Shown in pieces: positions 7,738-15,887 of a stretch of DNA of 64,000 bases. Under the pieces are notes generated by a model. The model did no database searches and was not told where the DNA came from. It saw only the letters and a program-made list of their open reading frames with translations. Every line of letters starts with the position of its first letter. Position 1 is the stretch's first letter. The position numbers and the translations under genes are program-made. Source of the stretch: UBA1672 sp050633325 (GTDB taxonomy: Bacteria > Pseudomonadota > Alphaproteobacteria > Micavibrionales > Micavibrionaceae); the NCBI GenBank assembly GCA_050633325.1, contig JBOEGH010000010.1, positions 62,001 to 126,000 of the forward strand, read 5' to 3'.

Positions 7738-8121
7738 ATGAGTAATGCTATTTTTGTGGTTACATCTTTGATATTTGGATTGGCTATTATTGTAGGAGGT
7801 TTTTTCTTTATTTCTGCGCAGTTAACGCCAGAGCGTAAAGAGGTGAAAAAGGCAATAAAATGCGTTAGTCCGAAATCAACAATAAGCTTTCTTATCGATG
7901 ATGAGACGCGCAGCGTTATAATGGCGGGTGAGGCTATACCAGAGAAGACTATCACTATTTTTAATGACACGGCAATTTCTGCTAAATGGATGTATGATAA
8001 AGAAATTACAAAAGTATTCTTAGATCGTATCGCTGGTCGTTTGGAAGTAGAGGTCTCTAGTTCCTATGGTAAAAATGAAGTTAGTAATTTTGATTGCAGT
8101 GCCGTGGGTGTGCGCTTCTAA
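7738..8121 (+). CDS. Small membrane-anchored protein between the two gcvP subunits
   Basis: A 127-residue protein of unknown function. Residues 3-28 form a hydrophobic segment (AIFVVTSLIFGLAIIVGGFFFI), followed by a mostly polar domain of about 95 residues with cysteines in KCVSPKS and NFDCSAVG that could pair. It probably sits in the inner membrane with the domain outside. AGGGGGC at 7727-7733 is its ribosome binding site. It is 25 bp after gcvPA and 33 bp before gcvPB, so it must be transcribed with them. Normally nothing lies between these subunits. I do not recognise the family. Confidence 0.7.
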   Translation: MSNAIFVVTSLIFGLAIIVGGFFFISAQLTPERKEVKKAIKCVSPKSTISFLIDDETRSVIMAGEAIPEKTITIFNDTAISAKWMYDKEITKVFLDRIAGRLEVEVSSSYGKNEVSNFDCSAVGVRF

Positions 8122-8154
8122 GTTAAAATGTTTGAATTGTGAAGGTATATATTT

Positions 8155-9651
8155 ATGAGTAAAACTGAAAACCGTGGGTTACATTATGAAGAAACTTTGC
8201 TTTGGGAGAAGGAGCAGGGGAATACTTCTGGTGTTGATTTGCCGGAACTTGAAAACATTACTTCACGTACAGGTGTTGATGAGCGTAATGAAATAGGCCT
8301 TCCGCAACTGAGTGAGCCTGAGGTTCTTCGTCATTTTGTGCGTATGAGTACTTGGAACTATTCGATAGACCATGGCTTCTTTCCATTGGGATCTTGTACA
8401 ATGAAGCATAATCCGCGTTTAAATGAAAAGGTTGCACGTCTACCGGGCTTTGCTCATGCTCATCCGATGCAGCCTGTAAGCACCGTTCAAGGTGCGTTGG
8501 AGCTTATGTACGAATTACAACATTGGTTGGCTGAGCTTACAGGGTTGCCCGGTGTTTGTCTTTCTCCTGCTGCGGGCGCGCATGGTGAACTTGCCGGGAT
8601 GATGACTATTGCACGTGCGCATGAACAACAGGGAAATTCACATAAGAAAATCATTCTTACCCCTGATTCTTCACATGGTACAAACCCGGCAACTGCGGTT
8701 ATGTGCGGTTACGAAGTCCGTAGTATCTCGACACAAGGAACGGGGCGTCTAACTGTAGATGCATTTAAAGAGGCATTATATAAAACTGATGAAAAGGGTG
8801 CTGACGTTGCGGGTATGATGGTTACTAACCCTAATACTTGTGGTTTGTTCGAGACCAATATCCTTGAGATTTCTGACTTGCTTCATGAGGCTGGTGGTTA
8901 CTTTTATTGCGATGGTGCAAACTTTAATGCTGTGGTTGGTAAGGTTCGTCCGGCTGACTTCGGTGCGGATGTTATGCATATTAATCTACATAAAACATTC
9001 TCCACCCCGCATGGTGGTGGTGGCCCTGGGTCTGGTCCTATTTGTTGTACAGAAGAGCTGGCACAATATATGCCTGTTCCCACGGTTATTAAGGATGAAG
9101 AGGGCTATTATGCTCTGGAAGGTGTGGATGACAGACCAACAACACTTGGTGTTTTAAAGGCGTTCCAAGGGCAGTTCGGTATGCATGTTAGGGCTTTGTC
9201 ATATATGATGTCGCATGGTGCGGATGGGTTGAAACAGGTTTCAGAAGATGCTGTTCTTAATGCTAATTATGTGTTGAAGAAGTTGTCTGATGATTATCAT
9301 GTTCCGTTCGATGGCCCATGCATGCATGAATGTTTGCTTACAGATAAAAGGCAAAAAGAGCATGGTGTATCTACGCTTGATATTGCTAAGGCATTGGTTG
9401 AATATGGTTATCATCCAATGACTGTTTATTTCCCTCTTGTTTTGCAAGGTACAATGTTGATTGAGCCAACCGAAACCGAGAGCAAAGAAACACTGGATCA
9501 GTTCATATCTACAATGAAAGACATCGCAGAAGATGCTCGTGCCGATAAGTCTGAGGAATTTCATAAATTCCCTGTATCCAGTCCTCGTAAGAGGCTTGAT
9601 GAAGTTAAGGCGGCGCGCAAACCTGTGTTGCGGTGGAAAGATGCTGCATAG
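8155..9651 (+). CDS. gcvPB: Glycine dehydrogenase (decarboxylating) subunit 2
   Basis: C-terminal half of the split P protein, 498 residues. The PLP-binding lysine is Lys280 in HINLHKTFSTPHGGGGPG, the classic glycine-rich motif of glycine decarboxylase. Other landmarks are FFPLGSCTMKHNPRLNE near residue 78 and SSHGTNPATAVMCGY near 175. It partners GcvPA for the decarboxylation step of glycine cleavage in the cytoplasm. It is the last gcv gene; lpd (the L protein) is not in the window, which is usual because it is shared with other dehydrogenase complexes. secE follows after 137 bp. Confidence 0.97.
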   Translation: MSKTENRGLHYEETLLWEKEQGNTSGVDLPELENITSRTGVDERNEIGLPQLSEPEVLRHFVRMSTWNYSIDHGFFPLGSCTMKHNPRLNEKVARLPGFAHAHPMQPVSTVQGALELMYELQHWLAELTGLPGVCLSPAAGAHGELAGMMTIARAHEQQGNSHKKIILTPDSSHGTNPATAVMCGYEVRSISTQGTGRLTVDAFKEALYKTDEKGADVAGMMVTNPNTCGLFETNILEISDLLHEAGGYFYCDGANFNAVVGKVRPADFGADVMHINLHKTFSTPHGGGGPGSGPICCTEELAQYMPVPTVIKDEEGYYALEGVDDRPTTLGVLKAFQGQFGMHVRALSYMMSHGADGLKQVSEDAVLNANYVLKKLSDDYHVPFDGPCMHECLLTDKRQKEHGVSTLDIAKALVEYGYHPMTVYFPLVLQGTMLIEPTETESKETLDQFISTMKDIAEDARADKSEEFHKFPVSSPRKRLDEVKAARKPVLRWKDAA

Positions 9652-9788
9652 TCAGATTTTTCTCTGGCTATTGTTTTGTATTTGGTGTAATCAATTATCA
9701 ATCCCATAAAAACAGGTTTTAAAAAATGTGACACAGGTCACGATACGAACCTTGGGTGAAAGAGTTTTTTAAGAGAAGGAAGAAACAA

Positions 9789-9986
9789 ATGGCAAAATCA
9801 GGACCGACTAAGTTTGTTAGTGAAGTCAAATCTGAAGCCAGAAAAGTAACATGGCCGACACGTCAGGAAACTACGGTAAGCATGATTGCAGTTTTCATTA
9901 TGGTTTTTGTTTCTTCTATATTTTTGTATTTTGCTGATCAAATTATTGCATATTTGATTTTGGCTATTATGGGTCTTGGGGCTTAA
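9789..9986 (+). CDS. secE: Protein translocase subunit SecE
   Basis: A 65-residue single-span SecE, the clamp subunit of the SecYEG channel. It has the conserved cytoplasmic helix SEVKSEARKVTWPTRQET followed by one transmembrane segment (SMIAVFIMVFVSSIFLYFADQI). I chose ATG 9789 because AGAAGGA precedes it by 8 bases and homology starts there; GTG 9756 in frame would add 11 basic residues. nusG follows after 60 bp, the usual pairing. No tRNA-Trp lies upstream, although many bacteria have one there. Confidence 0.96.
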   Translation: MAKSGPTKFVSEVKSEARKVTWPTRQETTVSMIAVFIMVFVSSIFLYFADQIIAYLILAIMGLGA

Positions 9987-10046
9987 CGAATTAAACATTG
10001 CAATGGTTTGAACGCCATTTGTATTTTTTAGGAAAAGGATTATATC

Positions 10047-10580
10047 ATGGCTATGCGCTGGTATGTATTACACGTCTATTCAGGCTTTGAATCTAAAGTG
10101 TCAGAATCAATCAAGGAAAAAGCAGCAAAGCAAGGTCTTGCTGACTTTATTGAAGAAATCCTTGTTCCTACGGAGGAAGTTGTTGAAGTTAAGCGTGGTC
10201 AACGCGTAAATGCGGAGCGTAAATTCTTTCCCGGTTATGTGTTAGCAAAACTGGATATGAATGATGATGTTTGGCATTTGATCAAAGACACACCAAAGGT
10301 TAGTGGGTTTCTTGGTGCCGGTGGTACACGTCCGGTTGCGATTAGCGAAAGAGAAGCACAGAGAATCTTGAAACAAGTTCAAGAAGGTGTGGATCGCCCA
10401 CGTCCGTCTGTTGTTTATGATATTGGTGAAGAAGTTAAAGTTACTGATGGTCCTTTCGCATCATTCAACGGTATTGTTGAAGAGATTGACGAAGAAAAAG
10501 CTAAGCTAAAAGTGTCTGTGTCTATCTTTGGACGTTCAACTCCGGTTGAGCTTGAATACAGCCAAGTTGAAAAAACTTAA
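10047..10580 (+). CDS. nusG: Transcription termination/antitermination protein NusG
   Basis: A 177-residue NusG with the NGN domain (starting MRWYVLHVYSGFE; RKFFPGYVLAKLDM near residue 62) and a C-terminal KOW domain (VTDGPFASFNGIVEEIDEEK near residue 132). It binds RNA polymerase, and links it to Rho or to ribosomal protein S10. An AGGAAAAGGA site precedes ATG 10047. Here it is followed by purT rather than rplK-rplA, so the usual ribosomal protein operon has been split from it. Confidence 0.97.
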   Translation: MAMRWYVLHVYSGFESKVSESIKEKAAKQGLADFIEEILVPTEEVVEVKRGQRVNAERKFFPGYVLAKLDMNDDVWHLIKDTPKVSGFLGAGGTRPVAISEREAQRILKQVQEGVDRPRPSVVYDIGEEVKVTDGPFASFNGIVEEIDEEKAKLKVSVSIFGRSTPVELEYSQVEKT

Positions 10581-10680
10581 GCATAGTACCACCAATTATC
10601 TGTTTTTTTGCTGATCACTTTGTTAAATGATCGGTTATCGTGATGTAGTATTTTATTGATGCTATAAAGGGGATTGTGTG

Positions 10681-11862
10681 ATGACAGTTATTGGTACTCC
10701 ATTTTCAAAAAACAGCGTGAAAGTAATGCTTTGCGGCTCTGGTGAGTTGGGCAAAGAAGTCGCTATTGAGCTTAAACGCTTAGGCGTTGAGGTTATCGCA
10801 TTAGATAGTTACGAAAATGCGCCAGCGATGCAAATTGCAGACAGAAGTCACGTTTTGTCTATGTTAGATCGTGATGCATTACGTGCAGTAGTCGAATTAG
10901 AAAAACCAGATTATATAGTTCCTGAAGTAGAAGCCATAGCAACAGATTTATTGGTTGAGTTAGAGGAAAACGGTTTTAATGTTGTCCCAACGGCAAGAGC
11001 GGCGCACTTAACGATGAATCGTGAAGGCATTAGGCGATTGGCGGCAGAGGAATTATCCCTGCCAACATCTCCATATGAATTTTGTGATAGTTATGATGAG
11101 TTTGTTGCGGCGGTGAATAAAGTCGGAATACCTTGTGTTGTTAAACCTATTATGAGCTCTTCTGGTAAAGGGCAAAGTGTTGTACGCTCTACAGAGGATT
11201 TGGAAAATTCGTGGTCTTACGCACAAGAAGGCGGCCGTGCGGGTGGTGGCCGCATAATTGTAGAAGGGTTTGTAGATTTTGATTATGAAATAACGCTACT
11301 TACTGTTCGTCATGTAGGTGGAACTGATTATTGTCTTCCTATCGGTCATCGTCAGGAAGATGGCGATTACCAAGAATCATGGCAACCGCAGGTGATGTCT
11401 GATACCGCGCTTTCTAAGTCCAAAGAGATATCAAAAAAAGTTACAGATGCTCTTGGTGGGTACGGTTTGTTTGGTGTTGAACTGTTCATAAAGGGTGATG
11501 ACGTTTATTTTAGCGAAGTGTCCCCACGTCCGCATGATACAGGCATGGTTACTATGATTTCACAAAACTTGTCAGAGTTTGCACTGCATGCGCGTGCATT
11601 TCTTGGTTTACCAATACCAAATATTAGCTTTGTAAAACCTTCTGCATCTTGTGTTATTATGGCTTCTGGTGAGTCTAGTGAAGTTGGCTTTGGAAATCTA
11701 TCATCGGCATTAAATGTTACTGATACTGACATACGATTATTTGGAAAACCTGAGGTGGCGGGAAAGCGTCGTATGGGTGTCGTCTTAGCCAGTTCGGATA
11801 CGCAAGATGAAGCGCGAGGCGTGGCACAGGGCGTTGTTGAGCGCATATCTGTTAATCTATAG
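10681..11862 (+). CDS. purT: Formate-dependent phosphoribosylglycinamide formyltransferase
   Basis: ATP-grasp enzyme of 393 residues that makes formyl-GAR from GAR, formate and ATP, the folate-independent third step of purine synthesis. Landmarks are the N-terminal MLCGSGELGKEVAIELKRLG, then VVKPIMSSSGKGQS near residue 157 (ATP-binding loop), and FFSEV-type metal ligands as YFSEVSPRPHDTGMVT near 280. I chose ATG 10681 over GTG 10678 because AAGGGGA is then 8 bases away. Placement after the glycine cleavage genes may be metabolic coincidence or a one-carbon theme: glycine cleavage feeds one-carbon units used in purine synthesis. Confidence 0.95.
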   Translation: MTVIGTPFSKNSVKVMLCGSGELGKEVAIELKRLGVEVIALDSYENAPAMQIADRSHVLSMLDRDALRAVVELEKPDYIVPEVEAIATDLLVELEENGFNVVPTARAAHLTMNREGIRRLAAEELSLPTSPYEFCDSYDEFVAAVNKVGIPCVVKPIMSSSGKGQSVVRSTEDLENSWSYAQEGGRAGGGRIIVEGFVDFDYEITLLTVRHVGGTDYCLPIGHRQEDGDYQESWQPQVMSDTALSKSKEISKKVTDALGGYGLFGVELFIKGDDVYFSEVSPRPHDTGMVTMISQNLSEFALHARAFLGLPIPNISFVKPSASCVIMASGESSEVGFGNLSSALNVTDTDIRLFGKPEVAGKRRMGVVLASSDTQDEARGVAQGVVERISVNL

Positions 11863-11967
11863 CCGCCATTGCCAGTTACTATTGTGTGTGGTTTTTGTAT
11901 ATTTAGTCTTCTTTAATGAAATTAACGTAGAATTCTATGTAAATTTTATTATTGGGCGAACTCTTCT

Positions 11968-14541
11968 ATGAATGATAGCGGTAAAAAATGCAGGAAACAT
12001 CAATGGTTTATGGTGATATCTGTTTCTGTGATCTTTCTGATTGCTTCGTTCTATACTTATAAAGCTGTATATAACGCAGTTAATCATACTATTGAAAATC
12101 AGGCTATTTCGGTTGCTGAAATTGTTGCAAAGCAAGCAACTGTTGCCAGATCTGTTTACTCTAAAAACGTTGCAAAGAAATTGAAGGAGGATGGGACTGG
12201 CCCTCATATTGATTATGATGAAAAGTCAGGATATGTTCCTATACCTGCGCAGTTTTTGAAAATGGTTGGTGCTAAGTCTGCCAATGAGACGGATTTCCTT
12301 TATAAATACAAGCCTGTAAGTAAATGGAACCTAGAGCCGACACAAGGTATTAGTGATGATTTTTTAATGTGGGCGTGGCCACAATTAGAAGCGCAGGATG
12401 AAGAAAACCCGCAAAAGCCTATAAATTGGAAGCCTATTTCACGTATTGAGGGCGAGGGAAGTGACAGGGTTTTAAGGTATCTGTATGCGGATCCAGCGGC
12501 GCAAATGTCATGTGTTAATTGCCATAATAACTATGAGAAAAAAGAAGATATTCAGAAGAGCAGAATTCAAAGTGAAGTAATGCTTGGTAAACAATGGAAG
12601 CAGCACCAGCTTATGGGTGCTTTGTCTGTTACTATACCTTTGGCTAAGGTTGAATTTGTTGCTAAGGAGCAAATTCAGGAAACAACGATTCTTATATTTG
12701 TAATCTTAGTATCCAGTCTTGTTGTCATGATTATTTCTGCCTTTAGATTGGTTAAGCAAGAGCGTGAACTTGCTAATGCTGAAAGTGAATTGTACATATC
12801 AGAAGAGAAAAGAGCGGCGTCTGATACTCTTTTATTAGCAAAGCAGGATGTTGAGCGTGCTTTTTATGAACTATCAACATATATGCAGGGTATTGATCAA
12901 CATGCAATGGTTTCCGTTACCGATAAGAACGGAACTATTATTCAAGTGAATGACAAATTTTGTCAAACAAGCGGTTATCGCAGTGATGAGCTTATAGGGC
13001 AAAACCACAGAATATTAGGGTCTGGGAAGCACTCAAAGGCATTTTTCTTTGATCTATGGTCTGTTATATCCAGTGGAGAGATTTGGAGTGGTGAAATATG
13101 TAATAGAGCGAAGGGTGGTACGCTTTATTGGTTTGATACCTCTATCGTTCCGTTAAAGAATGAGGAAGGAGAGATTCACAGATATATTTCTATAAGAATT
13201 GATATTACAGAACGTAAAAAAACAGAAGAGCGCATGATACATATGGGAACTCATGACGGGTTAACAGGGTTGCCAAATCGCGTTTTATTGCAAGATCGTA
13301 TTAAGCAGGCTTTGGCACATAACAGGCGTTATAAGATATGTGCCGGAGTTTTATTTATAGATCTGGATCAATTCAAAATTATCAATGATTCTTTAGGGCA
13401 TGATATAGGTGATTTATTACTTGTTGAGGTTACCAGTAGGCTGCTTTCTTGTGTAAGAGAAGAGGATACGGTTGCGCGTCAAGGCGGGGATGAGTTTATC
13501 ATACTACTTCCCAGTATATCTGAGCCAGAACACGCGGAAATAGTGGGTAATAGCATTCTAAAAGCTCTGGTAGAACCTTATAATATAAAAGGCAATGAAC
13601 TGCATATTAGTGCAAGTATTGGGGTATCTGTTTTCCCTCATGATGCTGATGATGTAAGTACACTCATGAAAAACAGTGATACTGCCATGTATAATGCCAA
13701 GGAAAATGGCCGTAATAATTGCCAGCGTTTCAAGAGTGAGATGAACTCTCTGGCCGAGGAAAAGCATGAGATGTTGACGCATTTGCGCCAAGCTTTGGCT
13801 AATAGTGAGTTTGAATTGTACTATCAACCGATCGTGGACATTAACAGTAATGAGATTATAAGTCTGGAGGCTTTGTTAAGGTGGATACATCCTGAAAGGG
13901 GAATGATATCACCATATGACTTTATTCCATTGGCCGAAGAGTCAGGGTTAATCGTTCCCATCGGTAATTGGGTTCTTGAAACCGCTTGTATGCAGTTAAG
14001 ATCATGGATGGATCAGGGGTATGATGTTCCTAACTTGTCAATAAATCTGTCTGTTAGGCAATTCTATCAAAAGGATTTGATTTCAACAATTGAGAGCGTG
14101 TTAAGAAGAACTGATGTAGAAGGACATTATCTGGACCTAGAAATAACTGAAGGTATTTTAATGGAAAATACTGATGAATTGATTGCCACTATGCATAAGA
14201 TTAAGGATATGGGGATTAGAATATCGGTAGATGATTTTGGTACAGGATATTCCAGTCTAAGTTATATTAAGCGTTTCCCGATTGATACTCTGAAGATTGA
14301 TAGATCATTTGTTATAGATATAACGTCAAATTCAGGTGATGCTGCAATTGTTAATACTATTATCGCGCTTGCACATAGTTTGAAAATGGATGTTATCGCA
14401 GAAGGGGTTGAGGATGAAGGCCAATTAGAATTTTTGAGAGGTCAAAATTGCGATAAATATCAAGGGTATTTCTACAGTAAGCCATGCCCTGTTCCTGAGA
14501 TTGTTAAGCTGTTTAAAAGCAAAGATAGTGATCGCAGCTAG
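11968..14541 (+). CDS. Membrane diguanylate cyclase/phosphodiesterase with haem-type DUF3365 sensor and PAS domains
   Basis: An 857-residue c-di-GMP enzyme. The order is: membrane segment at 13-35; periplasmic DUF3365 (Tll0287-like) domain at about 40-235 with the haem c-type motif CVNCH at 182-186; second membrane segment at about 238-261; a coiled linker; PAS domain at about 305-410; GGDEF domain with intact G506-G507-D508-E509-F510; and EAL domain with E634-A635-L636 in the pattern EALLRW. Both catalytic motifs look intact, so it could make or break c-di-GMP. DUF3365 proteins are thought to sense redox state or ligands through haem. c-di-GMP often controls pili and adhesion, so a link to the Tad locus is conceivable but unproven. 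Confidence 0.93.
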   Translation: MNDSGKKCRKHQWFMVISVSVIFLIASFYTYKAVYNAVNHTIENQAISVAEIVAKQATVARSVYSKNVAKKLKEDGTGPHIDYDEKSGYVPIPAQFLKMVGAKSANETDFLYKYKPVSKWNLEPTQGISDDFLMWAWPQLEAQDEENPQKPINWKPISRIEGEGSDRVLRYLYADPAAQMSCVNCHNNYEKKEDIQKSRIQSEVMLGKQWKQHQLMGALSVTIPLAKVEFVAKEQIQETTILIFVILVSSLVVMIISAFRLVKQERELANAESELYISEEKRAASDTLLLAKQDVERAFYELSTYMQGIDQHAMVSVTDKNGTIIQVNDKFCQTSGYRSDELIGQNHRILGSGKHSKAFFFDLWSVISSGEIWSGEICNRAKGGTLYWFDTSIVPLKNEEGEIHRYISIRIDITERKKTEERMIHMGTHDGLTGLPNRVLLQDRIKQALAHNRRYKICAGVLFIDLDQFKIINDSLGHDIGDLLLVEVTSRLLSCVREEDTVARQGGDEFIILLPSISEPEHAEIVGNSILKALVEPYNIKGNELHISASIGVSVFPHDADDVSTLMKNSDTAMYNAKENGRNNCQRFKSEMNSLAEEKHEMLTHLRQALANSEFELYYQPIVDINSNEIISLEALLRWIHPERGMISPYDFIPLAEESGLIVPIGNWVLETACMQLRSWMDQGYDVPNLSINLSVRQFYQKDLISTIESVLRRTDVEGHYLDLEITEGILMENTDELIATMHKIKDMGIRISVDDFGTGYSSLSYIKRFPIDTLKIDRSFVIDITSNSGDAAIVNTIIALAHSLKMDVIAEGVEDEGQLEFLRGQNCDKYQGYFYSKPCPVPEIVKLFKSKDSDRS

Positions 14542-14598
14542 GCTAGGGTGGTTACCTAAGGTACGTATATAATATGGTCTGGGAAATATCTGATTAAA

Positions 14599-14674
14599 TG
14601 GTAGCGGAGGGCAGATTTGAACTGCCGACACATGGATTATGATTCCACTGCTCTAACCCCTGAGCTACTCCGCC
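14599..14674 (-). tRNA. tRNA-Met (anticodon CAT, elongator type)
   Basis: On the minus strand a cloverleaf begins GGCGGAGTAGCTCAGGGG and ends CCCTCCGCTACCA, with encoded CCA. The anticodon loop is ATCATAA (anticodon CAT) on stem GTGGA/TCCAT. The first acceptor pair is G-T, not the C-A mismatch of initiator tRNA, and the body resembles alphaproteobacterial elongator tRNA-Met. A lysidine-modified tRNA-Ile(CAT) cannot be strictly excluded; tilS is in this window. Confidence 0.92.
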
Positions 14675-14758
14675 ACGATATATAGGGTTTTTAATATCGA
14701 TGGCAATTTATGCCCATTTGAGTGATGATTGTCAAGGTTTCCTAAAAAAAATCATAAT

Positions 14759-14791
14759 AAAACGCGCATAAATAATATTTTGCGCGTTTTA
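14759..14791 (-). terminator. Terminator for the 14814-15293 gene
   Basis: AAAACGCGCA and TGCGCGTTTT form a near-perfect stem with T/A tracts on both sides, so it can act in both directions. It lies 23 bp after the stop of the minus-strand gene. Confidence 0.85.
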
Positions 14792-14813
14792 TATATTGGG
14801 TAATAATTTTAAA

Positions 14814-15293
14814 TTACATATTTGCTTCGGAATATACGGTAATATCTTGTTTGCCGTCATCGTATTTAACAGTTTCTTCTGCTTCTAAGCCGTAATATGC
14901 AGGGTCTTTTTCAACATGCTCAAGGAAGCTTCCCGCTATGCGTGCAGAACGCTCACTGTCTCCAGGGTTGTCTAGTGCACCGGCATCTTTAAGAAGTTGC
15001 ATATCTTGCATTACTTCAGGGGATATGTCTTTTGCTCTATGTTGTTGTGCAAAGTCACTGACGATCTCGTCTCTTCTGCTATATGCATCAACTGCTGCTT
15101 CGTCATAGTTAACGCCAAAGAAAGCATCTGTTATGTTTGCCCATTTTTCTGATATCCAATTTGCACCATCTTCTACAACGTCGGTTACAGGTTCTGCAAT
15201 TTCAATTGCTACTTCTCCTGGGGCTCTCATGGCATCGCGAAGTTGCTGTTGTCCCGGGCTTTTCATTTCTTCGTCTTTTTGTTTATCACTCAT
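14814..15293 (-). CDS. Acidic soluble protein of unknown function
   Basis: A 159-residue protein, rich in Asp and Glu, with no signal peptide or membrane segment. The N-terminal 45 residues look disordered or amphipathic (QQQLRDAMRAPGEVAIEIAEP), and the rest seems helical, with a stretch IAGSFLEHVEKDPAYYGLE near residue 115. I recognise no family. It is preceded by another acidic unknown gene 34 bp upstream in the same direction, and ends at a good terminator, so the two form a small operon. AGGAATGA precedes the start. Confidence 0.6.
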   Translation of the reverse strand: MSDKQKDEEMKSPGQQQLRDAMRAPGEVAIEIAEPVTDVVEDGANWISEKWANITDAFFGVNYDEAAVDAYSRRDEIVSDFAQQHRAKDISPEVMQDMQLLKDAGALDNPGDSERSARIAGSFLEHVEKDPAYYGLEAEETVKYDDGKQDITVYSEANM

Positions 15294-15327
15294 TTAATCA
15301 TTCCTCTTATCACATATTATTTTGTTG

Positions 15328-15825
15328 TTATATGTTGTTCATTGCTATGTCTGTAGGTGTAACAGTTCCGAAGTAACCTGTACCTTGTGTGTTATCCTGC
15401 TCTTCTGTTTGTAATGCACTTGGAAGTTCAGGTGATCCATCTTTTCCTGCAATTGGGCCCATGTCACCGTCATATTGAAATGCTAATCCTTGAACTTCTT
15501 TTGTTGGCCATGCATCCATAAGCTTGTTTTCCAATCCGGTTAGTACTGCATTTGCCGCATTGTTTTCGTATCCAGTATCATTGTAAGACGCAAATACTTC
15601 TTTGGCGAATTCAAACATTTCCAGATTTACGTCATTACCGCTTTCTATGGTGTTGGTTACAATTTCTTGAAACTCACCGATTGTTTTACCGTCTAAGGCC
15701 TCAGCCAATTGTTCGCTTAAGCCAACTTCAAGAAGATTGTCTTTATCCATTTGATCGTCAGGATTGCTTCCGTTAAATGGAACGCCATCTCCTGCATCAA
15801 GCTCATTTATTTTAAAATCGCTCAT
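15328..15825 (-). CDS. Acidic soluble protein of unknown function, first of a pair
   Basis: A 165-residue, strongly acidic protein without signal peptide or membrane segment. It begins MSDFKINELDAGDGVPFNG and has a helical middle (LSEQLAEALDGKTIGEFQEIVTNTIE) and a Gly/Thr-rich tail. A GGGG-rich ribosome binding site lies before the start. I recognise no family, and see no sequence similarity to its partner 14814-15293, although both start MSD and have similar size and charge. The upstream mnmA gene ends 62 bp before it, so all three may be co-transcribed. Confidence 0.6.
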   Translation of the reverse strand: MSDFKINELDAGDGVPFNGSNPDDQMDKDNLLEVGLSEQLAEALDGKTIGEFQEIVTNTIESGNDVNLEMFEFAKEVFASYNDTGYENNAANAVLTGLENKLMDAWPTKEVQGLAFQYDGDMGPIAGKDGSPELPSALQTEEQDNTQGTGYFGTVTPTDIAMNNI

Positions 15826-15887
15826 TATTATATCCCCGTTTTTATAATTACCGATATTTTATAGTAAATCTAAGGATACTGTCAAGT

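Noticed and set aside
9652..9788. tRNA-Trp before secE, as in many bacteria
   Set aside because: No cloverleaf or CCA end was found in this gap.
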